The translations under genes were made by a program, and so were the position numbers. Shown here piece after piece: positions 16,242 to 24,058 of a stretch of 40,607 nucleotides of DNA (position 1 is its first letter; each line of letters opens with the position of its first letter). The DNA is from Bacteroidota bacterium (GTDB taxonomy: Bacteria; Bacteroidota; Bacteroidia; Chitinophagales; Chitinophagaceae). The stretch covers positions 1-40,607 of the forward strand of contig JAEZZY010000062.1 in NCBI GenBank assembly GCA_023418315.1, written 5' to 3'. The notes below the pieces were generated by a model that worked only from the letters and a program-made list of their open reading frames with translations, searched no databases and was not told the origin of the DNA.

Positions 16242-17072
16242 TTACCTATATTTCACTGCTATCCCGTGCAACTCCAGTAGGGGTTTCATAAATTCTTCCA
16301 GATCATACACACAAAGCTGAGAAGCGGCATCGCATAGGGCTTTTTCCGGTTCAGGATGGGTTTCTATAAATACGCCGTCCACACCGGCGGCTACACCTGC
16401 ACGACTCAGCACCGGCAGAAATTCACGTGCTCCACCTTTTGCATCCGCACTGGGAATGCCATATTTACGAATGGAATGAGTAATATCGAACACTACGGGA
16501 TAGCCTAATTGTGCCAGGTGATAAAAGCTCCGGGGGTCCACCACAAGATCGTTATAACCCATCGTATAGCCACGCTCGGTAAGGATGATTTTATCATTTC
16601 CCGAATCCACACATTTACCTACGGGATGTTTCATATTTTCGGGTGCAAGAAATTGTCCGTGCTTGATGTTGATGACCGCACCGGTTTTAGCCGCCGCTAC
16701 TAATAGACCGCTTTGCATACAGAGATAAGCCGGTATCTGCAATACATCGCAAACCTCAGCCGCCGGCACCGCTTGATCGGGATAGTGAATATCCGTCAGC
16801 ACTGGAAAACCGAATTGCTCTTTCACTTTTGCCAGGATTTTCAAGCCTTTTTCCAGACCCGGCCCGTCATAATATTTAAGGCTGCTGCGATTGTCTTTAT
16901 TAAAAGAAGATTTATAGATGACCGAAATGTTCAGCTTTTCACTCACTTCTCTCAGCATCTCTGCCGTCTTCATCATGATGGATTCTTCTTCTATCACACA
17001 AGGACCGGAAATCAGAAACAACTGGTCTGCGCCACAGGCTATATTTCCTACGTTTATTTTTTTATGACTCAT
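16242..17072 (-). CDS. kdsA: 3-deoxy-8-phosphooctulonate (Kdo-8-phosphate) synthase
   Basis: The start chosen is the ATG at 17072 (276 residues, MSHKKINVGNIACG), a normal KdsA length. A longer open frame would overlap kdnB. Family motifs are present: LISGPCVIEEES, YKSSFNKDNRSS, VLTDIHYPDQA, QIPAYLCMQSGLL, NIKHGQFLAPENM, and DITHSIRKYG. KdsA condenses phosphoenolpyruvate with arabinose-5-phosphate to give Kdo-8-phosphate in the cytoplasm, the start of the inner-core LPS sugar. The 5-bp gap to kdnB shows cotranscription in the order kdnA-kdnB-kdsA, so its product presumably feeds Kdo8N formation. No kdsB, kdsC or kdsD is seen in the window. Confidence 0.96.
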   Translation of the reverse strand: MSHKKINVGNIACGADQLFLISGPCVIEEESIMMKTAEMLREVSEKLNISVIYKSSFNKDNRSSLKYYDGPGLEKGLKILAKVKEQFGFPVLTDIHYPDQAVPAAEVCDVLQIPAYLCMQSGLLVAAAKTGAVINIKHGQFLAPENMKHPVGKCVDSGNDKIILTERGYTMGYNDLVVDPRSFYHLAQLGYPVVFDITHSIRKYGIPSADAKGGAREFLPVLSRAGVAAGVDGVFIETHPEPEKALCDAASQLCVYDLEEFMKPLLELHGIAVKYR

Positions 17073-17077
17073 GAGGA

Positions 17078-18157
17078 CTACAATCTTTTGTATAAATCTA
17101 TAATGGTATTCAGGCTGATTTTTTCTTTCCAGTCTTCGCCAATCGCATGATCCCACATGTGGGACAAATTATAGGCTACTTCCGCCATTCTGGTAATTTC
17201 ATCTTCCGTCCATGTGCTGCTCAGGTTTTGGGGTAAGGTTATCTGATGCTTTTCTATCATCGTTTTAAATTCTTTTACTCCTTCACCGTAGTAATCTTCC
17301 AGATGCTGAAAAGCTACGCAATTGGCATAACAATGTTTCATCTCGAAGATTTTAGACAAACCATAGGACAAGGCATGGCATACGCCTACTTCGGAATAAG
17401 TGAGGCTCAGACCGCCCATTAAAGAAGCCACCATCAGTTTATCATCGTTCTCTTTAGTTTGTCCTGAATGATCGCCGAGGTAAATATCCCTGCATAGCTT
17501 CAGCGATTGCTCCGCATAGGCAAGGCTATAGGCATTATTCAGTCTTCCGTTTACCGATTCGATACAGTGGATGTACGTATCCATGCCGGTATAAAACCAT
17601 TTATCCCGGGGCACGGTGGCTAACAAATCGGGGTCAAGGATTAATTGGTGGAAAGGTGTCCATTCGCATTTTAAACCTAATTTTTTGACAGGGCCGGTAA
17701 GCACGGCGGTCATAGATACCTCCGCACCGGTGCCGGAAAGAGTAGGCACGCCCAAATGATAGATGCCGGGATGTTTGATAAGGTTTAACCCCTGATATAG
17801 GGTAGAAGAACCCTCGTTGGTAAACATGAGCGAAAGCGCTTTGGCTATATCCATGATGCTTCCGCCGCCTATGCCCACCACACCGGCGGGTAATCCTTTT
17901 GCCATTATTATTTCATCCCGCAAGGTATCAATCAGCTCCGTGGTAGGCTCATGGGGGTCCACATCTATAAAGCGCAACACATCTTCGCTTTTTACGGGGA
18001 GCTTGGCTGCCATATCGCTATCACGAAAAAAATCATCCACAATAAAAACGATGTACCGATTGTGTGTTTTTCTAACAGGTTGCAGTATTTCCTCCATCAT
18101 GGAGAGGCTTCCTCTGCCAAAAACGGTTCGTTCTATGTTTTTAAAATTCTTGTACAT
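17078..18157 (-). CDS. kdnB: Kdo 8-oxidase KdnB (iron-containing alcohol dehydrogenase family)
   Basis: The 359-residue protein is a group III iron-dependent alcohol dehydrogenase: an NAD-binding N-terminal half with GIGGGSIMDIAKA, the PTLSGTGAEVSMTAVLTGP segment, and a helical metal-binding half with the ligand-type residues of DTYIHCIESVNG, VCHALSYGLS and KHCYANCVAF. KdnB, characterised in Shewanella, oxidises C8 of Kdo to the aldehyde. The KdnB name rests mainly on its place between kdnA (24-bp gap) and kdsA (5-bp gap) and on the length; the family as a whole includes many other alcohol dehydrogenases. Confidence 0.85.
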   Translation of the reverse strand: MYKNFKNIERTVFGRGSLSMMEEILQPVRKTHNRYIVFIVDDFFRDSDMAAKLPVKSEDVLRFIDVDPHEPTTELIDTLRDEIIMAKGLPAGVVGIGGGSIMDIAKALSLMFTNEGSSTLYQGLNLIKHPGIYHLGVPTLSGTGAEVSMTAVLTGPVKKLGLKCEWTPFHQLILDPDLLATVPRDKWFYTGMDTYIHCIESVNGRLNNAYSLAYAEQSLKLCRDIYLGDHSGQTKENDDKLMVASLMGGLSLTYSEVGVCHALSYGLSKIFEMKHCYANCVAFQHLEDYYGEGVKEFKTMIEKHQITLPQNLSSTWTEDEITRMAEVAYNLSHMWDHAIGEDWKEKISLNTIIDLYKRL

Positions 18158-18181
18158 ATTGGTTTATATCAGGTTTAGGAA

Positions 18182-19390
18182 TCAAGCCGGGCGCGTTGTC
18201 AGTGCAAGCGTTACACATTCGTTGATTTTTGCGGCGAGCGCTGTTACCTCTTCTTCCGTCCAGGTGCAGCGGATGCCGAAGGAGATAAGCCTTCCTACTA
18301 CTTCCTGCGATTTTGGCAATTGGAGGGTTTTATAATCTTGTGAAGGCGTTTCCATCTGCACAACAAGCCGGGAAGCGGTTTGCATGTTTTTCAGGTGTTC
18401 CCATTGGTTGATGAAATGATACATATTGGTAAACCAATAGTTGAAGCCGCCTATATTGTTTTTGTTCAATTCTGCTACGACGCGTTGGGCAGCATCCGTA
18501 TTGGGTAAAAGCAGATTGAGAAACGTAGCGGAATCACCATCTTGATCCACAATTTTTGCGAAAGAGATATGTGGGTTAGCGGATAATAATTGAGTGAGTT
18601 GTTTTTTGTACTTGCGGTTTACTTCGCGTATATGCGGCACCTTTCGTGTTTGTGCCAGTCCCACTGCCGCATTCAATTCTCCTATACGATAGTTAAACCC
18701 GAGGATAGGGTGTTGCTCCATTCCTCTGTTGTTTCCTTCATGATTGTGCCCGTGATCGGAGTAGCAATCGGCGGTTTTATAAACAGCTTCATCGTTTGTT
18801 ACCATCACCCCCCCTTCGCCGGCGGTAGCTATTTTAAAAAAGTCGAAGGAGTAACTGCCGGCAGAGCCGAAAAGCCCGGTTGCCGTGCCTTTGTAGCTCG
18901 CACCAAAAGCTTGTCCTGCATCCTCTACCAAAATCAACTTATGCTCTTTCACCACTTGCAAAATGCTATCCATATCCGCCATGCCGCCGCACATGTGTAC
19001 GAGGCATACGGCTTTGGTCTTGGGGGTGATGGCTTTTTTAATTCCTTCGGCGCTCAGGCAAAGCGTTTCATCTATTTCTGCAAAAATGGGAATCGCACCT
19101 ACAAACAATACCGCTTCTATAGTAGCGATAAACGTAAACGGCGGCACAATCACCTCATCGCCGGCACCGATACCGGAAGCGGCAAGCGCGGTAGCTACAG
19201 CCGTAGAGCCGCTGCTTACGGCATGAGCATAGCGAGCGCCCGTTATTTTCTTTACTTCTTCTTCAAATTCCTTTGCTTTCCAGTGTCCGTTTCGCTGCGC
19301 CTCGTGCCCATAGCGAAATAAAATTCCTGTTTCTAATACATCATTCACCTCTTTTCGTTCTTCTGCTCCAAAAAGTTCTGTTCCAGGCAT
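18182..19390 (-). CDS. kdnA: 8-amino-3,8-dideoxy-manno-octulosonate (Kdo8N) transaminase KdnA
   Basis: The 402-residue protein belongs to the DegT/DnrJ/EryC1/StrS sugar aminotransferases. PLP-site features are SSGSTAVATALAA for phosphate binding, Asp-157 in VEDAGQAFGA and the Schiff-base Lys-186 in SFDFFKIATAGEGG, followed by GFNYRIGELNAAVGLAQ. These enzymes move an amino group from glutamate to a keto- or aldehyde-sugar. Position directly upstream of kdnB and kdsA and near waaA supports KdnA, which makes Kdo8N from the KdnB product. The general family is certain; the substrate is inferred from context. A TAATTTTG box lies 22 nt before the ATG. Confidence 0.88.
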   Translation of the reverse strand: MPGTELFGAEERKEVNDVLETGILFRYGHEAQRNGHWKAKEFEEEVKKITGARYAHAVSSGSTAVATALAASGIGAGDEVIVPPFTFIATIEAVLFVGAIPIFAEIDETLCLSAEGIKKAITPKTKAVCLVHMCGGMADMDSILQVVKEHKLILVEDAGQAFGASYKGTATGLFGSAGSYSFDFFKIATAGEGGVMVTNDEAVYKTADCYSDHGHNHEGNNRGMEQHPILGFNYRIGELNAAVGLAQTRKVPHIREVNRKYKKQLTQLLSANPHISFAKIVDQDGDSATFLNLLLPNTDAAQRVVAELNKNNIGGFNYWFTNMYHFINQWEHLKNMQTASRLVVQMETPSQDYKTLQLPKSQEVVGRLISFGIRCTWTEEEVTALAAKINECVTLALTTRPA

Positions 19391-19412
19391 TCTGTTTATT
19401 TTTTTAGTGGGG

Positions 19413-19420
19413 CAAAATTA
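19413..19420 (-). promoter_or_regulatory. -7 promoter element of the kdnA-kdnB-kdsA operon
   Basis: TAATTTTG on the minus strand matches TAnnTTTG, 22 nt before the kdnA ATG and within the 102-bp gap after waaA. No good -33 element was found. The three genes may thus be transcribed apart from waaA. Confidence 0.4.
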
Positions 19421-19492
19421 CATGTTTATCCTACATCATCATTTCACCTGCAAAACTCATTCTTGTATAGTGCCCGGTTACAAAATATTTTT

Positions 19493-20770
19493 TCACCCCT
19501 TTATCTCTTGCTGCACCCGCTCCACAATCTGCTCCGTAGCGCCCTGCTGCGATTGCACCAACCGGAGTATTTCTGTTTTTAGGGTGGTTCTATAGGCGGT
19601 ATCGTTTATCAATTTTTCCAGAATGAGCCGGTATTCTTGTGCATGTTGCACGCTGAAGGCAAGTTGATTTTCCACCATCAGCACGGCTTCGGTAAATTTT
19701 TTATAATAAGGACCAAAGGCTGTAGGCAACCCGAATACAGCAGGCTCCAGAATATTATGAATGCCTTCTTTACTAAAACCGCCGCCTATAAATGCCACCG
19801 TTCCGTAGCGATACAAGCCTGAAAGCATGCCCATATTATCCATCAGCAGCCATCTTCCTGCATCCGGCTCATCTGCCAGCTTCGAATAACGCACCATTTT
19901 TTCACCAAAGAGATGTTCTATATCACGCAGGCGCTTTTCCTGAATTTCGTGCGGCGCGATGATGAGCTTCCAGTTTTCGGGCAGGGCGGGCAGCGCCTTC
20001 GCCAGGATTTTTTCATCGTCCGGCCAGGTGCTTCCGGCGATGAGGATAGGACTTTGTTTTTGCCATGCCTCGATAAGCGGATAGGTTTTTGCCTCGGCAG
20101 CAATGCGCACCACGCGGTCGTAGCGGGTATCACCCGCCACCGTAGTGTGGCGGATGCCTATGCCGGTTAATAATTTTTGGGATGATGCATCCTGCAAAAA
20201 AATATGCCTGTAAAACCCAAGCATCTTCCGAAACAAACCACCGTACCAGGCAAAGAACGGCTGCGACGGACGGAAGGCAGCGGAAATTAAAAAAACGGGA
20301 ATGCCTTCCCTATAAAGCGTATGCAGATAATGATACCAAAATTCATACTTCACAAAAAGAACCCATGCGGGATCTACCAGGCGCACCAATCGTTCGGCAT
20401 TTTCCCTTCCATCCATAGGCAAATAAAATACATAGTCTGCCGGCGAATGATTTTTCGTTATTTCATAGCCCGATGGTGAAAAAAAACTAAGAACGATTTT
20501 TAGTTCTGCGGTTTTCGGGGATTGCCGAAGCGCCTCTATAACGGGTCTTCCCTGTTCATATTCACCCAGCGAAGCGCAATGTATCCACACGCGTTTTTCC
20601 TTTTTACCGCCCAGCGTGGCTTCTATGTGCCGGAATATATCTTTTCTTCCTTGCAGCCAAGTGCGTGCTTTTTTGTTCCGCACAGCCCACAAACGGATGC
20701 CGGCATGGTATAGTTTTAGGAATAAATTATAAAGGAATAGACTCAACGCCGCTGTGTATTTGACAGACAA
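19493..20770 (-). CDS. waaA: Kdo transferase (3-deoxy-D-manno-octulosonic acid transferase)
   Basis: The 425-residue GT-B glycosyltransferase is also known as KdtA. The N-terminus has a short hydrophobic membrane-association segment (LSLFLYNLFLKLYHAGIRLW), then the catalytic-Glu motif CASLGEYEQGRPV. The C-terminal half has LIAGSTWPDDE, APHEIQEKRL, and the donor-site GGGFSKEGIHNILEPA. It transfers Kdo, here probably Kdo8N, from CMP to lipid A precursor at the inner membrane. No ATG or GTG is available near the expected start; the best start is TTG at 20770, which lies in the first unit of a 7-bp tandem repeat. The promoter overlaps that of the divergent gldE. Confidence 0.94.
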   Translation of the reverse strand: MSVKYTAALSLFLYNLFLKLYHAGIRLWAVRNKKARTWLQGRKDIFRHIEATLGGKKEKRVWIHCASLGEYEQGRPVIEALRQSPKTAELKIVLSFFSPSGYEITKNHSPADYVFYLPMDGRENAERLVRLVDPAWVLFVKYEFWYHYLHTLYREGIPVFLISAAFRPSQPFFAWYGGLFRKMLGFYRHIFLQDASSQKLLTGIGIRHTTVAGDTRYDRVVRIAAEAKTYPLIEAWQKQSPILIAGSTWPDDEKILAKALPALPENWKLIIAPHEIQEKRLRDIEHLFGEKMVRYSKLADEPDAGRWLLMDNMGMLSGLYRYGTVAFIGGGFSKEGIHNILEPAVFGLPTAFGPYYKKFTEAVLMVENQLAFSVQHAQEYRLILEKLINDTAYRTTLKTEILRLVQSQQGATEQIVERVQQEIKG

Positions 20771-20801
20771 AAATCAAAAATCAAAAATCAAAAATCAAAA
20801 T
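20768..20801. repeat. Tandem 7-bp repeat (CAAAAAT) in a divergent promoter region
   Basis: Four perfect CAAAAAT units (20768-20795) are followed by a partial unit (20796-20801). The array fills the space between the waaA start codon and the shared -7 boxes. Because each unit is 7 bp, a change in copy number would alter the distance between the waaA promoter and its TTG start. Confidence 0.9.
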
Positions 20802-20827
20802 TATCTTTGATTGCCTATGGAAGTCAA
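20796..20827 (-). promoter_or_regulatory. waaA promoter, overlapping the gldE promoter
   Basis: On the minus strand TTG at 20827-20825 (within ATTGAC) is followed after 21 nt by TAATTTTG (20803-20796), a good -33/-7 pair. The -33 lies inside the first codons of gldE. The TA of the -7 box is shared with the gldE -7 box. Confidence 0.55.
20802..20809 (+). promoter_or_regulatory. gldE -7 promoter element
   Basis: TATCTTTG matches TAnnTTTG and lies only 7 nt before the ATG at 20817, predicting a nearly leaderless mRNA. Its TA overlaps the TA of the minus-strand waaA -7 box, so the two promoters cannot both be melted independently. Confidence 0.55.
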
Positions 20828-22085
20828 TCTTCTTCTTTATATAGCAGGATGTCTTTTATTGATCTTGTTTTTTGCCGCTTCGGAAGTGGCGTTCGCCTCT
20901 GCCGACCGCCTCAGTGTGGAATTGAAAAAAAAGCAAGGCAGTTTTTCTGGGGGGATTATAGGGCGTTTTTTTGATAAGCCTGCCGAGTTTATCGGTACGG
21001 GATTAATCGGCATCAACATATCGCTGGTCATTTATGTTTTATTGATTTCGCGGCTCACGGAGCTTTGGTTGCCTTATTTGCCGGCTTCCTTCCGTTTGTT
21101 TTATGTGAAGCTGATAATGGATGCGCTGCTTGCTATTTTCATCATTCTTATAGCGGCACAGTTGCTCCCTAACAATTTATTTCGCAAGCGATCCGGAGCC
21201 GTGCTGGCCATCGCTGCGTTTCCTATGTTGCTGATGCGGCTGATCCTTTACCCGGTTGCCAGGCTGTTTATAGGCATTTCGGCATTCGTGCTGAAGTATC
21301 TTTTTAATGTGCGTATAAAAAATGACAGGGATGTTTTTACCCGTGTGAATATGGACAGCTTTGTGCGACAAACCCTATACGGACATGATGCGGAAAGCGA
21401 TGATAAGAATACCGAATTGTTTGAAAATGCGCTGGGGCTGGTGAAGGTAAAAGCCCGCAAATGTATGGTGCCGCGCAATGAAGTAATCGGCATAAATATA
21501 GAAACACCTATAGAAGAAGTGCGCAAAAAATTTATCGCTACCAAGCTTTCCAAAATAGTGGTGTATGAAAAAGACCTGGATGAAATAACGGGCTACTTGC
21601 ATCATCTGGATCTGTTGCGGAAACCGGCCACGCTACGCGAAATCATGCACACCATCCCCGCCGTGCCGGAAACGATGAGCGCTGTGGATCTTATCAACCG
21701 CTTCACCAAAGAACGCAAAAGCATTGCATGGGTGATAGATGAATATGGAGGCACGGCAGGTATTGTAACGATGGAGGATGTGCTGGAAGAAATATTCGGC
21801 GATATACGGGATGAGTACGATACGGAAGAATACGTGGAAAAACAGCTTTCCGAAAACGAGTATATTTTTTCCGGCAGGCTGGAGTTGGACCATCTGAACG
21901 ACCGGTACGGATTTCAGTTTCCTACGGATGACGCAGAAACGCTTTCCGGCTATATCATCCGGCAATATAAAACCATTCCCAAAAACAAAACACGCATCAT
22001 CATTGGCTTATACGAGTTTGATATTTTGCTGGTAAGCGATACCCGCATCGAAACCGTAAAAATGAAAGTGCTGAAACCTTTGTAA
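20817..22085 (+). CDS. gldE: Gliding-associated CNNM/CBS transporter-like protein GldE
   Basis: The ATG at 20817 gives 422 residues; an in-frame TTG two codons earlier is less likely. A CNNM-type membrane domain (~1-180, three to four hydrophobic segments, starting LFFAASEVAFASADRLSVEL) is followed by a paired CBS module (~190-325, with MVPRNEVIGINI, ITGYLHHLDLL and WVIDEYGGTAGIVTMEDVLEEIFGDI residues) and a C-terminal CorC_HlyC domain (~335-422). Relatives are Mg2+/Co2+ efflux and hemolysin-like proteins. The Bacteroidota form of this length is GldE, linked to gliding and T9SS function together with GldD, which is not seen here. A general CorC-like transporter is the alternative. Confidence 0.85.
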   Translation: MEVNLLLYIAGCLLLILFFAASEVAFASADRLSVELKKKQGSFSGGIIGRFFDKPAEFIGTGLIGINISLVIYVLLISRLTELWLPYLPASFRLFYVKLIMDALLAIFIILIAAQLLPNNLFRKRSGAVLAIAAFPMLLMRLILYPVARLFIGISAFVLKYLFNVRIKNDRDVFTRVNMDSFVRQTLYGHDAESDDKNTELFENALGLVKVKARKCMVPRNEVIGINIETPIEEVRKKFIATKLSKIVVYEKDLDEITGYLHHLDLLRKPATLREIMHTIPAVPETMSAVDLINRFTKERKSIAWVIDEYGGTAGIVTMEDVLEEIFGDIRDEYDTEEYVEKQLSENEYIFSGRLELDHLNDRYGFQFPTDDAETLSGYIIRQYKTIPKNKTRIIIGLYEFDILLVSDTRIETVKMKVLKPL

Positions 22086-22106
22086 CTTTAAACAAACTTT
22101 TTTCCC

Positions 22107-22634
22107 ATGCCAGTAACACGTCCTTTTAATCTTCATACCTGGATCGAAGAAAACAGACAGCTTTTAAAACCACCGGTGGGCAATGCTACGCTTTATAAAA
22201 ACACGGGCGACTTCATCGTGATGGTGGTAGGCGGGCCCAATAGCCGCAAAGATTTTCACGTAAACGAGAGTGAAGAACTTTTTTATCAGATAGAAGGTGA
22301 TGTATCGGTAAAGATTAAAGAAGACGGAAAGATTGTGGATATTCCCATCCGGCAAGGCGAAATATTTCTATTGCCTTCCAACACTCCGCACTCTCCGCAG
22401 CGTGGCGCCAATACCGTGGGCCTCGTCATCGAAAAAGTACGTGAAAACAAAGAAATAGACGGCTTTGTATGGTTTTGCGAACAGTGCGGCGACAAGCTGT
22501 ATGAAGAAACCTTTGAGCTGACGGATATTGTAAGCCAACTGCCGCCGGTGATGGAACGATTTTACTCTAATGTGGAAAACCGCACTTGTAAAAGCTGTGG
22601 CGCCGTGATGGAACCGCCTGCACCCAAAAAATAA
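22107..22634 (+). CDS. nbaC: 3-hydroxyanthranilate 3,4-dioxygenase
   Basis: The 175-residue cupin has the expected metal-site residues: His in KDFHVNESEELFYQIEG with the nearby Glu, and His in LLPSNTPHSPQR. The bacterial-type C-terminal rubredoxin-like site is present with two Cys pairs, CEQCG and CKSCG. The enzyme opens the ring of 3-hydroxyanthranilate to the product that cyclises to quinolinate, the precursor of NAD made by NadC, which is encoded at 29945. The other kynurenine-pathway genes are not in this window. It follows gldE by 21 bp on the same strand and may share its transcript. Confidence 0.94.
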   Translation: MPVTRPFNLHTWIEENRQLLKPPVGNATLYKNTGDFIVMVVGGPNSRKDFHVNESEELFYQIEGDVSVKIKEDGKIVDIPIRQGEIFLLPSNTPHSPQRGANTVGLVIEKVRENKEIDGFVWFCEQCGDKLYEETFELTDIVSQLPPVMERFYSNVENRTCKSCGAVMEPPAPKK

Positions 22635-22666
22635 CTGCAGCGCTTCCATTAATGCCTGCAACAAAT

Positions 22667-22674
22667 TACCTTTG
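22667..22674 (+). promoter_or_regulatory. Possible -7 promoter element before the His-rich gene
   Basis: TACCTTTG matches TAnnTTTG, 36 nt before the ATG at 22711. No -33 element was recognised. Confidence 0.4.
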
Positions 22675-22710
22675 CGCTGTTTCTCATTTTTTATTAAAAA
22701 CTCATTTTTT

Positions 22711-23037
22711 ATGTCGCACGAAACACATCATCATAGCGAACCGAAAATAAAACAACAAGCCGCCGGAAAGCCTTCCTTTTGGTTTTCCATCATGCTTGCA
22801 GGCTTGTTTATAGCCGCCGTAAATTTTGTAAATATCATGGGGCATGATGAAGAAGGACACGGTGCGGCAGGGCACGGCACGGAAGAGGTGCACACCACCC
22901 AGGATGCTACCCATATAGAAGCCACGCCACAGGATAATATAGCCAGCGATCCTGCGCATCAGCAGACGGAAAAAGCGAACGTGCCGCACGAAGAAAATGC
23001 GCCTAACAAAGCGCCTTCCGAAGCGGAAGCTCACTAA
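22711..23037 (+). CDS. Small His-rich single-pass membrane protein, unknown function
   Basis: I do not recognise this gene. The ATG at 22711 gives 108 residues. The N-terminus MSHETHHHSEPK is His-rich. One transmembrane helix follows at ~24-42 (FWFSIMLAGLFIAAVNFVNI). The rest is a long, low-complexity hydrophilic tail rich in His, Glu, Ala and Pro (GHDEEGHGAAGHGTEE, later PHEENAPNKAPSEAEAH). No lipobox or cleavable signal is obvious, so it is probably anchored with the tail in the periplasm. The His and Glu content would allow metal binding, but that is only inference. An upstream TTG at 22672 would lengthen the frame by 13 codons but overlaps the -7 box. It lies 21 bp before hldD. Confidence 0.72.
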   Translation: MSHETHHHSEPKIKQQAAGKPSFWFSIMLAGLFIAAVNFVNIMGHDEEGHGAAGHGTEEVHTTQDATHIEATPQDNIASDPAHQQTEKANVPHEENAPNKAPSEAEAH

Positions 23038-23058
23038 TCACACTTTATCCTTTAGCTC

Positions 23059-24039
23059 ATGAAGAAAACGGACGCCATTGTCATAACCGGCGCAGCGGGT
23101 TTTATTGGCAGCTACCTTGTAGGCTACCTCAACCGCCTCGGTTATACCCATCTTATTCTCGTAGATGATTTTTCCAATACCTCGAAAGTCAATAATCTTT
23201 TAGATAAAAAATTCGCTTTTAAAGTACATCGCGAGCAGTTTTTTGAATGGCTGAAAACCCACCCTGACACGCTTTCCTGCATCTTCCACCTCGGCGCCCG
23301 AACCGATACTACCGAAATGGATTACGAAGTCCATAAAAAATGGAATCTGGATTATACAAAGGAGGTATGGGAATATTGCACCGAAAAAAACATACCCTTG
23401 CTCTATGCCTCATCTGCCGCTACCTACGGCAATGGTGAATGGGGCTATAAAGATGAGCATGATATTGTATCGAAGCTGCAACCACTTAATCCCTACGGAG
23501 TTTCCAAAAATGAATTTGACAGTTGGGCATTAGAACAAAAGAAAACCCCGCCATTCTGGGCAGGGGTGAAATTTTTTAATGTTTATGGTCCCAATGAATA
23601 CCATAAAGGCAGAATGGCATCTGTGATTTTTCATGCCTATCATCAGATACAAAAACACGGAGTCGTAAAGCTTTTCCGCTCACATAATCCCAAGTATAAA
23701 GACGGCGAGCAGATGCGCGATTTTGTGTATGTAAAAGATGTCGTAAAAATGTGCGTATGGCTGATGGAACAACAACCAGAAAACGGATTGTACAATATAG
23801 GCTCAGGAAAGGCGCGCTCTTTCAACGATTTAGTGAAAGCCATTTTTAAAGCACTAAACGAAAAACCGAAAATTGACTATATAGATACGCCGGAAGACAT
23901 TCGCGATAAATACCAGTACTTCACCGAAGCGGACATGAACAAGCTGCGAAAAGCCGGCTATAAAGAAGAATTTTACAGTCTCGAAAAAGGAGTAGCCGAA
24001 TATGTGAAAGACTATTTGCAAAAGCAATCGTATTTTTAA
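23059..24039 (+). CDS. hldD: ADP-glyceromanno-heptose 6-epimerase
   Basis: The 326-residue short-chain dehydrogenase-type epimerase has the NAD(P)-binding GAAGFIGSYL at the N-terminus, LVDDFSN, FHLGARTDTTE, the catalytic region SSAATYGNGEWGY, the YGVSK Tyr-Lys pair, NVYGPNEYHKGRMASVIFH, and DFVYVKDVV. These segments are specific for HldD (RfaD) rather than UDP-glucose epimerases. It converts ADP-D-glycero- to ADP-L-glycero-manno-heptose for the LPS inner core, matching the Kdo/Kdo8N genes a few kb away. It lies 21 bp after the His-rich gene and 19 bp before the DUF4920 gene. Confidence 0.95.
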   Translation: MKKTDAIVITGAAGFIGSYLVGYLNRLGYTHLILVDDFSNTSKVNNLLDKKFAFKVHREQFFEWLKTHPDTLSCIFHLGARTDTTEMDYEVHKKWNLDYTKEVWEYCTEKNIPLLYASSAATYGNGEWGYKDEHDIVSKLQPLNPYGVSKNEFDSWALEQKKTPPFWAGVKFFNVYGPNEYHKGRMASVIFHAYHQIQKHGVVKLFRSHNPKYKDGEQMRDFVYVKDVVKMCVWLMEQQPENGLYNIGSGKARSFNDLVKAIFKALNEKPKIDYIDTPEDIRDKYQYFTEADMNKLRKAGYKEEFYSLEKGVAEYVKDYLQKQSYF

Positions 24040-24058
24040 AAAAATTTAAACTCAGTAT

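Noticed and set aside
18590..19321. A 243-codon open frame antisense to kdnA
   Set aside because: It lies wholly inside a well-supported aminotransferase gene, has no recognisable motif and a composition typical of a shadow frame.
20768..20801. CRISPR-like array
   Set aside because: The units are 7 bp with no spacers; it is a simple tandem repeat. The ATCTGTG repeats at 26 and 27.7 kb are also palindromic repeats without spacers, and no cas gene is present.
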